From Inia geoffrensis (lineage: Eukaryota > Chordata > Mammalia > Artiodactyla > Iniidae), in NCBI GenBank assembly GCA_036417435.1, contig CM070900.1, positions 115,855,315-115,919,314 on the forward strand: 64,000 nucleotides of DNA, written 5' to 3'. The translations under genes were made by a program, and so were the position numbers. Below, piece by piece: positions 1-10,612 of the stretch (the first letter of the stretch is position 1; every line of letters begins with the position of its first letter). The notes below the pieces were generated by a model. That model saw only the letters and a list, made by a program, of their open reading frames with translations. It ran no database searches and had not been told where the DNA came from.

Positions 1-1469
1 AATTTTTTTTCCTTTAAAACAAGAAGATGGTTTTGAATTCTCAGCAAGGAGTTACCATCTCAATTAAAAATTGTTCTGAATAGGGACTTAAAAGCTGCTA
101 CTTAATTTTATTTGTGCTTTGGCCATTAGAAGTGTACAATAACAGAAATTAAAGTGATGGGAAATTAGTTTGAATTCTGTGTAGTAATATTAAAGAACAA
201 AAGAAAAATTGTTTCTCAAATACAGTGTTATATTTTTTACTTTACATGTAATATTTGAATCTCTCATTATTAGTTATGTAATCAGACACCCAAACTGTTC
301 TTTGAGGCCATATACTGTCGATCAGATGGTGCTTTACACATGCAGTGAGAGGAAGATTATGTTCATGAAACTCCTGGGAATGAAAATATCTGTGACCATT
401 TTCAGTTGGGGCTGATTTTTACCTGAGAGTGAAGATATCTCTGTTTTCATTTATATAATATGACTCAGTATTTGAAACAGATCGAGACATCCAGATTAGA
501 GCAATCAGAGCTTTTCAGGAATCATTCACTCTTTCAGGGAAACATCCATGTACTCATGTTTGTTGTTCTCTTTAATATTAAAACATAAACATCAGCACTC
601 TGAAACATCAGGAGCTACTTTCTTAGTTACTAAAAACTATGTTATTAAAGACGTTTAAGGCCCTACATTTCGGGGCTTGGAAGGTCAAGCCTTCTTACTT
701 CTTGTTCATCTTGTCATCCAGGACTGCACTGCATGGCAGTGTCATTTGTCCCCTGCAGAAACTTAGGAGGTGACTTTCACATTGCTGTCCATCTAAATGG
801 TGTCCCCTAAGTTTAATGCCAAACTGCACAAACATGGCAGGCTTATAGATTATTAGCATTAAAATGACATATCTTCTGTAAAATTACTGAACTTTACCAA
901 ACTATTTCAAAAATTTATTTCTATGTTTTGAAAGTAAAGTAATTCAAGTTTGAAGACCTAAGCAGAAAATGCAACCTGAATAACATAAGATTTGGGGTAT
1001 TTTATTGTATTAGACATTTAATACTGGCCCATCCCATTATGAAGATTTGGAAAGATCAATAGCGGAATCTTTTTATAGTGAAGACAAACTCACCATAGTG
1101 AAAGTACACATTTCTGAAAAGCGATAAGGACAGAAGGTGACACATAGTGGAGCATGAAGGACTAGTGAAACTAGTGTAATAGGGAGGAGTAGGGGCAAAC
1201 TGGGAACTTAAGGGGGAAGCTGTAGGGAAGTGGTTTTAAGAGAAGCAAAGGAAATGAGAATCTCCACATTGAGCTGTGAAACTCAAGTTTATTATTAGGG
1301 GCCACATATGATGATGAGAAAAAGATTACCACTGCTTTGTCCCTTTTACAAATTCAAGTATAAGTTTTGGTCCCTGAAAGTGCTTCAACACCTGAGTCAT
1401 AAACAGTTCCTCATATTATTCTCTCTGTTTTCTTTCTAAATAAAAATCAGGATTGTGTCTAATGGCTTT
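1..1469. other. Unique AT-rich sequence, no feature recognised
   Basis: I see no repeat, exon or RNA gene here. A 68-codon open frame at 209-415 has no recognisable motif and is of a length expected by chance. The region ends at the target-site duplication of the first SINE. Confidence 0.6.
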
Positions 1470-1485
1470 TCTTGTTCTCATTTTT

Positions 1486-1693
1486 TTGTTTTGTTTTTTT
1501 GCGGTACGCGGGCCTCTCACTATTGCGGCCTCTCCCGTTGCGGAGCACAGGTTCCGGACGCGCAGGCTCAGCGGCCATGGCTCACGGGCCCAGCCGCTCC
1601 GTGGCATGTGAGATCTTCCCGGACCGGGACACGAACCCGTGTCCCCTGTATCAGCAGGCGGACTCTCAACCACTGTGCCCCCAGGGAAGCCCC
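1486..1693 (-). mobile_element. CHR-type tRNA-derived SINE (cetacean)
   Basis: Read on the minus strand, the element starts with the tRNA-related head (gggcttccctggggg-like, slightly mutated) and ends in an A-rich tail, seen as T runs at 1486-1500 on the plus strand. It is flanked by a perfect 16 bp target-site duplication, TCTTGTTCTCATTTTT, at 1470-1485 and 1694-1709, the mark of L1-driven retrotransposition. It is non-autonomous and codes for nothing. The open frames crossing it on both strands are artefacts of its GC-rich body. Confidence 0.93.
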
Positions 1694-1796
1694 TCTTGTT
1701 CTCATTTTTGAGTTGGCCTTTTTTCAGACAAGAGGCCACAAATGGTTATGGTCTCAAAACCAATTTACCTAGAGAATAAAATAGTAGTGACTGAAA

Positions 1797-3330
1797 TTTT
1801 CTTTTTTTTGTTGAAGTATAGTTAACTTACAATGTTGTGTTAGTTTCAAGTGTACAGCAAAGCTATGTATATAAAATTCAGATTATTTTCCATTATAGGT
1901 TATAAAAAGATATACAATACATGTGCTATACAATAAATCCTTTTTGCTCACCTATTTTATGTATGATAGTTTGTATCTGTTAATCCCATACTCCTAAGTT
2001 ATCCCTCTTCCCCCCTTTCCCCTTTGGTAACTGTAAGTTTGTGTTCTATGTGTCAAAGTCTTTTTCTGTTTTGTATATAGATTCATTTGTATTATTTTTT
2101 AGATTCACCTGTAAGGGTTGTCAACTAGTATTTGTTTTTTCTCTCACTTACTTCACTAACTGTAATGGTCTCTAGGCCCATCCATGTTGCTGCAAATGGC
2201 AATATTTCATTCTTTTTTATGGCTCAGTAATATTCCATTTATATATGTATATATATTATCACATCTCCTTTATCTATTCATCTATTGATGGACACGGGTT
2301 ATTTCCATGCATTTCCTATTGTAAATAGTGTTGCTATGAATATTGGGGTGCATGTATCTTTTTGATAAAGTTTATGACATTTCTGGATATATACGCAGAA
2401 GTGGGATTGCTGGATCATATGGTAGCTCTATTTTTAGTTTTTTAAAGAACCTCCATACAGTTTTCCATAGTAGCTGCACCAACTTACGTTACTACCAAGA
2501 GTGTACAAGGGTTCTCTTTTCTCCACATCCTCTCCAGCATGTATTATTTGCAGACTTTTTGATGATAATCATCTGACCAGTGTGAGGTGATACCTTATTC
2601 TAGTTTTGATTTGCATTTCTCTAATAATTAACTATGTTAAGCATCTTTCCATGTGCTTCTTGGCCATCTGTATATCTTCTTTGGAGAAATGTCTGTTCAA
2701 GTCTTCTGCCCATTTTTTGATTGAGTTGTTTGGATTTTTTGGTATTGAGTGTATGAGCTTTCCATATTTTTTGGATATTAATTCCTTGTAAGTCACATGT
2801 TTTGCAATTATTTTCTTCCTTTCCATAGGTTATCTTTTTGTTTTGTTGATGGTTTCCTTTTCTATGTGAAAACTTTTAAGTTTGATTAGGTCCCATTTGT
2901 TTAGTTTTGATTTTATTTTTTTTGCCATGGGAGATAGATCTAAGAAGATATTGCTATGCTTTATGTCCCAGAATGTTTTGCCTATGTTCTTATCTAGGAC
3001 TTTTATGGTGTCATGTCTTATATTTAGATGTTTAAATCATTTTGAGTTCATCTTTGTATATGGTGTAAGGGAGTGTTCCAATTTCATTGATTTACATGTA
3101 GCAGTCCAGCTTTCCCAACACCACTCGTTGAAGAGACTTTTTCTCTATTGTATAGTCTTATCTCCTTTGTCATAGATTAATTGAATGTAGGTATGTAGGT
3201 TTATTTCTGGGCTGTCTGTTCTGTTCCATTGATCTATATGTCTGCTTTTGTGCCAGTACCACACTGTTTTGAATACTGTAGCTTTGTGGTATTGTCTGAA
3301 GTCTGGAAGACTTATGCCTCCAGCTCTGTT
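1797..3330 (-). mobile_element. L1 LINE, 5'-truncated: ORF2 3' portion plus 3' UTR
   Basis: The minus strand carries an L1 3' UTR (about 1800-2600 on the plus strand) followed upstream by the C-terminal part of ORF2. Recognisable minus-strand ORF2 pieces lie at 2632-2826 (it includes [20 protein letters not shown]) and at 3145-3330 (it includes GGISLPDF and AVWYWHK-like residues, then [12 protein letters not shown]). L1 similarity stops near 3330, so most of ORF2, ORF1 and the 5' UTR are missing. The T run at 1801-1808 is the remnant A tail. Frames are interrupted, so it is inactive. I could not find a clear target-site duplication. Confidence 0.9.
2632..3330 (-). pseudogene. Degenerate L1 ORF2 C-terminal fragment
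   Basis: In intact L1, ORF2 encodes an endonuclease-reverse transcriptase. Only the region downstream of the RT core remains here. It is split between at least two frames: a 64-codon piece at 2632-2826 and overlapping pieces at 3145-3372. There is no endonuclease domain and no FADD catalytic motif in this copy. The assignment rests on the conserved block of GG-LPDF followed by a tryptophan-tyrosine-tryptophan-histidine stretch and DQWNRT. It cannot make an active protein. Confidence 0.85.
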
Positions 3331-4150
3331 TGAAGTGCCTTTTACTTGGCAATATATTGTTGCCAGCATCACAGATAAAAAGATATGTTCAAGAAGAAAA
3401 CCTTTCCCTGTATCCCTACTTAAAAAATGACCCCATCATCAGAATCTTATAGAGAAACTGACCTTTTTCAAAGAGAGAGCTTATATATCTTGTGCTAAGT
3501 AAAAATAAAATGTGTTTAGCTTTTTGCCACTAACGTGTTCAGCATTTACACCTTTATGTTTATTTGATACCTGGGAAAACGTGACTTCACCTTCAATCCA
3601 AAATGTATTTTGGATTTATACTTATTTAGTTTCCTTTTAAAATGTCTAAATGATACAGTGGAAAAGAATATTTATATACTTAAATGCCAAAATGTGTTTT
3701 ATGTTGCATAACTTCTCTTTGAGGAGCTGGGTTGGAAATAAGAACTTATAAGTATTCGGTTCTTTACAGTTTTCTTTACAGTGAGCTTTGGAGTAACAGG
3801 AAAAAGACTGTGATAATAATAATATTCTCAGTTCTCAAATATGCTTAATGGAGGCCAAAATGCTCCTAAATATCAATTAATGGAAGGCTCTCTAAAATTC
3901 AGTGAAGATGTCAGAATTCCATTGTTGTTTCATCCAGCAGTGAACAGTGGAGAGTTTTCTCTATCTCTCAGATTCAGATCATGTATTATTTGATTCTGCA
4001 AATTGCCATGAAGAAATGGTGGCAGTAATACCAATTCTGAAACTAGAGGTATGTTTTATGTCTTGTACAAGTGTCCTGTACCAAGTATTTTTCAACATAT
4101 ATGCTCTCTATTTGATCTGATCTTTTTTCTCTTTCTGTTTTTTCTTCTTA
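3331..4150. other. Unique sequence, no feature recognised
   Basis: After the L1 truncation point I see AT-rich sequence with no repeat family I can name and no plausible exon. Confidence 0.5.
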
Positions 4151-4156
4151 AAGCTC

Positions 4157-4212
4157 GTGTGTATGTATATACATATGTGTATGTGTATGTATATACACAT
4201 ACATATACACAA
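4157..4212. repeat. Imperfect (TG/TA)n low-complexity repeat
   Basis: The stretch mixes GTGTATG, TATATACA and ACATACAT units, so it is partly self-complementary (TATATACATA near the left, TATACACATA near the right). It is likely a decayed dinucleotide microsatellite. Confidence 0.75.
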
Positions 4213-7160
4213 ATGAATACTGTATGAAAACAGTGTGTTCTCACTGTGTTTGAGGATATAGTTAACTAGACTAAGAGGACTTCTTAAAAGAGTGAGCATA
4301 ATATATTGACCCTCTTGTCAAGGGGAAGTCTGGTGATATTAATATTGAACATTTTCTTTCCAAATGAGGTATAGCATGTTGAATGATACCACAAGATTTA
4401 CAAACACTTTTGAAACATATTGTAAAGGACTAGGGTATATTTGTGTTCCAAGGGCTGAGCTAGGAACGGCATGCAAGTTTCTGAGGATTTCTGTGAGCCT
4501 TTTTCATCTTGCCCTTGGCTGACTCAGTTCTGTAGGGGTGGGGCAGTTATTTGGACTAGAGTGACTTTGGAGAGTCCCCACCATTAAAATAGTCTCCACT
4601 GGCTTAACTCATGAATAAAATCATACATTCCAAAAGCAAAGAGGCAGAAAAGAAAATATAAACATTTTTCCCTTACACTTGCTTATAATGGGGTTTATTC
4701 TTAGTAAGGGGAATTTGTGAAAAAAATTTTTCTTTTGAAATGGAATAGAATAAATAGAACTTTACTGCACCTGGGGATGAATGTGCTTTGAATGCATTTC
4801 AAATGTGTTTTGCATATGCTTAAGCCTAATATGTTAGCTTTTCTTTGGCAGAAGAGTATTCTGCTATGCCCTTTCTTGCCCATTCGACCTAGCAATTCAT
4901 CAATTGATATCCCCATTTACTGATCAATCACAATTTACTGAAAACCTCCTGTAGACCACATTTGCAATACAGAGAGATGCTATCCAAGGACAAGAATTCT
5001 CTTGCATTATGCTCAATTTACTACCATCTAGAGATGCAATGAGAAACAGAGAAAAAGTGTTTTCAAATCCTGCAGCCATCCTTTAGTGCAAGAAAAACAG
5101 AATGGTAAATAATTTACTTTGGGTCACCTGTGTGATTCACATTCAAAATATTTGCTTAGTCCCAAATTTATGGACAGATATGTTTCGTGAGATTAAAATG
5201 TTCAAAAGTGTCTCTTTTAGCCTTGCATTTTATTTGTCTGATCTGTATTCTTTTTTTGTGCAATAAACTGATAAATATTCTAGCCAGGTTTTTTATTAAT
5301 TCTTTTTGCTTTCCTTTTGTGGCTTTTGACTGACATCTATTCACTTCAAGGGTGATTTTCCTGTTGGCAAGAGGCAGAAGAGGCACACCAAGCATCACCT
5401 TCAGGAACAAGCAATTTAAGTACTATAATGAGATGGGTCTTTTCAGAGTCTATAATTGGTGACAAGGTATGGCAGCTTCATATCAGACAAAGATGTACAA
5501 CACAGAGCTTATTAATGAGGATAGAGCGTCATACTCAAGAAAGCTTCCTGTGACTATGAGACAGGAGAATATAACAGATAGTGTAGGTTGTTACTAAGTC
5601 CAATATCTCCAATTTGCCTCGTAAAACCTTTATGTAAGCCAATTCAAGCTAATCCAGGATGGGATATTTTTCCCCTCTAGAAATCACTAGGGTAGCCAGC
5701 AATCCATCACTTTGGATCCCAGCCCTCACAGACAACAGCAATAATCATCTAAACTTGCAGATATGCTCAATTTAATTGGGTTAGTTTAGTAACCTTCCTT
5801 GTATTAGAGCCAACTTGCAAAGAGATGTAATATTTTCACAGTTATGAAGACATAGCAGCTGGCCATAGTAAGATTTGATTGTGGATCAAGAAATCAGATT
5901 TTCATCAAGTTAAGAACTCTTCATGGAAATATATATGGAATAAATAATAAAGTAAAATGATTAACAAGGAGACTTACAAAGATATTGGCAAGGCATAGGA
6001 AAACTGCCTTACTGACAATGCTGAAATCTGTTACTTAGCTTGCTCTGGTGGTTTTTACTTATATTTTGGAGAAAACACATTAATTTTAAATAAAACAGCA
6101 AGATTAAAAAGTAGATATTGAAATAATATATTATTTTAAGATTTAGAAACTCTATGAAACTTCAAGATGTTCAAATTGTTTTGTAAATATTAAGCCATTA
6201 AGCTTTATACAGTTTTCTAGGAAGGTAACACTATCTTCCTTTTTAATATTCTTAAACACTTAAAAAGTTAATAACTTTGATGCAGTCAAATACAATTTTA
6301 AGGAAAGCCATAAAGAAAACCCATATTCTGGGTTCTTGGTGCTTTGTTCTAACTGAGAAATGATACTTTTTATTTTGAGAACAATAGAAAACAAGTACCT
6401 TTTCTTAATTGTAACCTGGGACCTATTTCAATGAGGCAAGTGACCAAAATGCTGAAGAATAAAACACTGTACAGTCTCTTCACCATCTGCAGCATATTAA
6501 CAGATTTCCTTGATGAACTGTTTATAGTGTAATTACAAGGAAAAATAAGGTTAAAATAAAACAGAATGAAAGGTAAAGGATTGTCTAACTTAAAATGCCC
6601 CTTTCCTAGTTATCAAGCATTCATTTGTAGAGAAAGGGGACTTCATTTCAACATGCACTGCTTAAGGGGAGAGTGTATTTCTGTTTATAATTAGAGACCA
6701 TTTATTCTATTAAGTTGTAGGATTCCCCCTCAGATTGTCACTCTATGATAATGTTTCTAGGGAGTTCATGAATTTTCCAAGTAATTGAAATATTTCTTGA
6801 AGTCCAAATTTTGCCTTCATTGATTATAAGCTGGAAATCATAGCTCAATAAAACTTTTAGAAACATTTAAAATTATAATTGTATATGGATGAAAATACCC
6901 AGGACCACATTTTAAACTAGCAGTGATTGCATGGGTATTATTACTAATGCATTGCATATGACAAGTTATGAGAAGCTAGAAGCATTTCCTTCTGCACATC
7001 AGGACTAAAGAGAAAGAATCCCAAGGGTCAGAGACTGGCTTCTCCTGTTTGGTCAGGGACAAGTCAGGGATAATAAATTAGAATTATAGATTCTAGGGAG
7101 GTTGGAAAGACCTACCCCATTTCACTCCTTCTAACCAAGCTTTGATCTTACCCTCAGGAT
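4213..7160. other. Mostly unique AT-rich sequence
   Basis: I find no gene. Bases about 4915-5030 resemble a common ancient mammalian repeat (text of the type 'TTTACTGAAAACCTCCTGTAGACC', followed by 'aatacagagagatgct'), but I cannot name the family. Open frames at 4701-4916 and 5168-5410 on the minus strand have no recognisable domain. The rest holds nothing I can identify. Confidence 0.45.
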
Positions 7161-7162
7161 TC

Positions 7163-7248
7163 TGTGTGTGTGTGTGTATGTGTGTGTGTGTGTATGCACA
7201 CGCACACGCGTGTGCACACGCATGTGTGCCTGTTTCTGTGTCTGTCTT
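7163..7248. repeat. (TG/CA)n microsatellite with CpG-containing alternating tract
   Basis: From 7163 to 7229 every base alternates pyrimidine-purine without a break (67 nt). It opens with TG repeats and passes into CACACGCACACGCGTGTGCA. The core GCACACGCGTGTGC is a perfect 14 bp palindrome. Alternating pyrimidine-purine DNA rich in CG and TG/CA is the classical substrate for left-handed Z-DNA under supercoiling. Degenerate TG/TC units continue to about 7248. Confidence 0.92.
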
Positions 7249-7637
7249 TTGGTTCTAACCAAGACCCTGATCAGAAAACTGGAATAAGTCCACTTCCTGC
7301 CTGACTCAGCATTTACAAAGTGAGGAAGTCAAAGGGAGAGAAAGGATTCATTTTATTCATTAGGACTATCCAATGTCTTAGGTGATAACATTAACAATAA
7401 GTGCTGTCAGATGTAATATGACATAGAAATTTGTAATTTAGTGAGTCTATTTGTGTACTAAATTTATATTTCATATTATCTATTGTACTCGTTTCCCACT
7501 TTTTTTCTTTTCTGGGTAAGTGAATAAATAACTGAGTTTTAAAGACTGAACTTTCAATTTGTGGGTCCTTCTTTTTCAGTCCAGTCTCCCCAGAAACAAC
7601 TTTGTATGCAACGAGATATGTAGCAGCAAAGAATGTT
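7249..7637. other. Unique sequence, no feature recognised
   Basis: I see no repeat family or coding potential in this gap between the microsatellite and the MIR. Confidence 0.5.
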
Positions 7638-7890
7638 GAGTAGGGTGTGGGCTTTGATATTAGACAGTTTTGTGATCAAGCATAGATAATTCCCTCCTTA
7701 GTATTAGAACCACAGACAAGCCTTGGCCTCTCTGAGCTTTGTTTTTCTCATTTACGAGCAAAAGTAATACTGTCCACTTTGTAGGACTGGTTTAGTGTCT
7801 AGAAATAATATATGTAAAGTGTTCATCTTAGAAACTAGCATTTAATGGATACACAGTGGATATTATTGCTGTTATCATTTCTACTGTTGT
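7638..7890 (+). mobile_element. MIR SINE, nearly full length
   Basis: The layout follows the MIR consensus in order: a 'gtgggctttgatattagacag' head, a 'cctctctgagctttgtttttctca' core, a 'taaagtgttcatcttagaaactagcattta' block, and a 'ttattgctgttatcatt' end. It is highly diverged, as expected for a repeat older than the placental radiation. There is no target-site duplication to see and no function is implied. Confidence 0.82.
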
Positions 7891-10362
7891 TATATGAGCA
7901 AGAAAGTCTCTGGGGAAAGGATAATTGTTTGGGTGAGGACTTGTGTGGGATCATATGATAGAGTCTCTTTCAAATTCTTGCTCTTGTGACAAACTGCGTC
8001 TGTGCCTTTTCTCCAAGTGAATCATTCACATCCAGCCTGGCCACCTGATTATAACCACGCCTCTCTTTCACTTTCACTAAGTGTTCAGTAATAAAAATAA
8101 GATGACAGTTTGCCACTTCCAAGTGTGTTGACTCAGCCCTCAGGGTTGTTTGTGAAGTGACTTACCTTTCCCTCATTTTGTGCAGTAGAACATTGAAGTA
8201 AGGGTGTTAGGTGGTATAAGATGGGTTTTTTTTCCTTATCCTGAAACGTAAAAAAAGAAGTTATTTTTCTATGTATCTTACCTTTTCTGTGAAGTAATGT
8301 TTTGTTCACAAAAATATTAAAAGGGAATTAGACAAGTATTTGTAAATTATTATTAACATCAAAATTCAAATATATTTCTGTGCAATGAATAATTAAATAC
8401 CTATTGATACTAATCCAGGACTATTGTAGATGTAGGTTTTATAACGGGTATAACAATAGTTAAAATTATTTCAGTAATGAAACGTAATAGAAACATGAGG
8501 AATTTGTGTGTGAGAAGAAGATAATTTTTAAAGAGTCTAGTGTTAAGGAAAGAAAAGGCTAGGAAGCTAACCAAGAATGTCAAAAATGATTGTTTTCAGT
8601 TAGATGAAAATATCTTATATGTCCTTTAAAATGAATGAAGACATATTTTATCCTGTTATTTGTTTGACAAGTGTCGTTTTACCAGGGCAAGTGTTGTAAT
8701 ATCTTAGTTACTTTTAGAAAGTAACAGCCACTAATAATTTCTAAAGTTTAAAACTGGTGACCACAGTCATCAGGTGTTGAGCTGAAACTTTCATAATTGT
8801 CGGCAATTTATTCTTCCTATCCCTATAAGTGAGCGTTTTTGCAGAGAGTCCAGCATCACACTGTCACTGACTGAAAATAATTTGAAATTGGAGTTGGTAA
8901 AACCTACCTATCTGTGAAGCTGTTCTACTTGTTCAACTCTCAAGAGAAAAAGGAAGCTAATCTTTATCAAACATTTACATTTTAACTCTTGCCATTTTTT
9001 TCTTCTTTCAGGAAACTTATTTTCTCTGAGTCATTCTCTAAGTTTTACATCTGTGCATGGTCCTCCAGTGTTGTATACCTTATTTTAGTAATTCCTGGTC
9101 CTTTGTTTCTAGAAAGCTAGAGAGTGCTCCCCTTTGTCTATGAGAAGATGAAAAAAAATATAATAAACTGTCCACTTTGCTTCACAGTTTATTCCTCTTC
9201 AAGTTAATGTCCTCTCCTTTTGTACTTTTTCTTATGAGCAATGAGTAATGTAGAAAATAATGTGTTCTGCTTCTCATTCTCTAAAAGGGTTTAAACATTG
9301 CTGACCATGAAGGAGGTGGCAGGTAAACTCCCAGATAAAGAGAGTAGCTGACAGCTCTTTGGTGGCAATAGCAAGCAAATGTGTTGTCTTGATTTGTAAA
9401 GGGTTTTAATGTCATCAATAGTAATTCAGCAAAGAGAGAGTTGTAAAATGCAGCTCAAAATGTAGCAAATTGCATCATTGTCAATGCTTTAGAATTTTAA
9501 AATATCTGCAGCAGATGGTAGAGTGCTAGGAGCAATGTCTTGCTTTAGTGTCTAGGAAAAGTTTATGTCATCATAAACCCTAGCATGATTGTGGCTTCTT
9601 TGGCCTGCTGAAAAAAAGTTGTTATTTATTTTCCTTCAAATAATAATTTGCTTTTAAAAATATTTAACAGAGTATCAAGAACTCAGGATTTCTTAGAGAA
9701 ATTGTTCACTTTCCAAAGATATAAAAGAATATTATATAGTATCCTCAGAAGTAGGGAAATGTTTTGAAACAACTTAATAGGGTTTTTTTTCTCAACAGAA
9801 AAGTTCTGTGTTATATATTGTCCAGTCTAGTTTTAAATGTCCTGAATAAGGAAGGTATTTTTGCTAAAAAAAAAAAAAAAAAGTTTCAGTGCTGTACAGA
9901 TTCATCAGGTTTTAGTTCTGGAAGCTTCTTTAAATATTAGGTATTCCAGTGTTTACAAATGGTGGAACTGGAACCCCTCAGGATTTATCTAAGAACATAT
10001 ACCTGGAATTAGGCCACCAGGTATCTCTTCTTCTCCTTCAACTTAGATTTTTGTTTTGCATTTTTTAATGTACTAAATTGTAAAAAAATTTAATAATCTA
10101 AATGATATTTGTGGCAAGTACAAAAACTTCCTAAATTTAAATTGATAATTGTGCAATAATTGTAGCTTTCTAGCCTACAATCTCCTGGAACCTTGAAGAA
10201 ACTGAGCAGTGGGTTGTCTTATTTTTTAGAATCATGCAAAAATCAAAATGAAGAATAGAATAAAATAACCTATTTTTTTAGAAGGAACACATATGACAAA
10301 AATATTTAAAATTAGGAAATTTTTCACTGGCAAATATTATACAGAAAGGGCCTTGGGTTCTG
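7891..10362. other. Unique AT-rich sequence with one A homopolymer
   Basis: The stretch holds no recognisable gene or repeat family. An A run of about 17 lies at 9866-9882 with no SINE or L1 body attached. Confidence 0.5.
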
Positions 10363-10612
10363 TATCGTGGTGGCTACTAGGATCACCTTTGAAGCCAGTC
10401 TATCTGGGTTGGACTCTCAGTTCTGCCACTTAATGCTTTGTTATTTAAGCATGTTTCTCAGTGTCTCAATGTGCCATGGTTTTCTCCTCTGTAAAATGGA
10501 GCTACTTATTCCAAGGTGTTGTAAGGATTGAATGAGTTAATAATGTAAAACACTTTACACAGTCTCTGGAAATCAGCACGCTTATAACAAATCCAAGTGC
10601 TCTTATTATTAT
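10363..10612 (+). mobile_element. MIR SINE
   Basis: The MIR order is well preserved: 'ctatctgggttggactctcag' then 'ttctgccactta', 'tttctcctctgtaaaatgga', 'ttgtaaggattgaatgagtt' and 'aaaacactttacacagtctctgg', ending with TTATTATTAT. This is one of the better-preserved MIR copies in the window. Confidence 0.9.

Noticed and set aside
2233..2260. TATA box promoter
   Set aside because: The TATATATGTATATATAT run lies inside the L1 3' UTR antisense and is low-complexity sequence.
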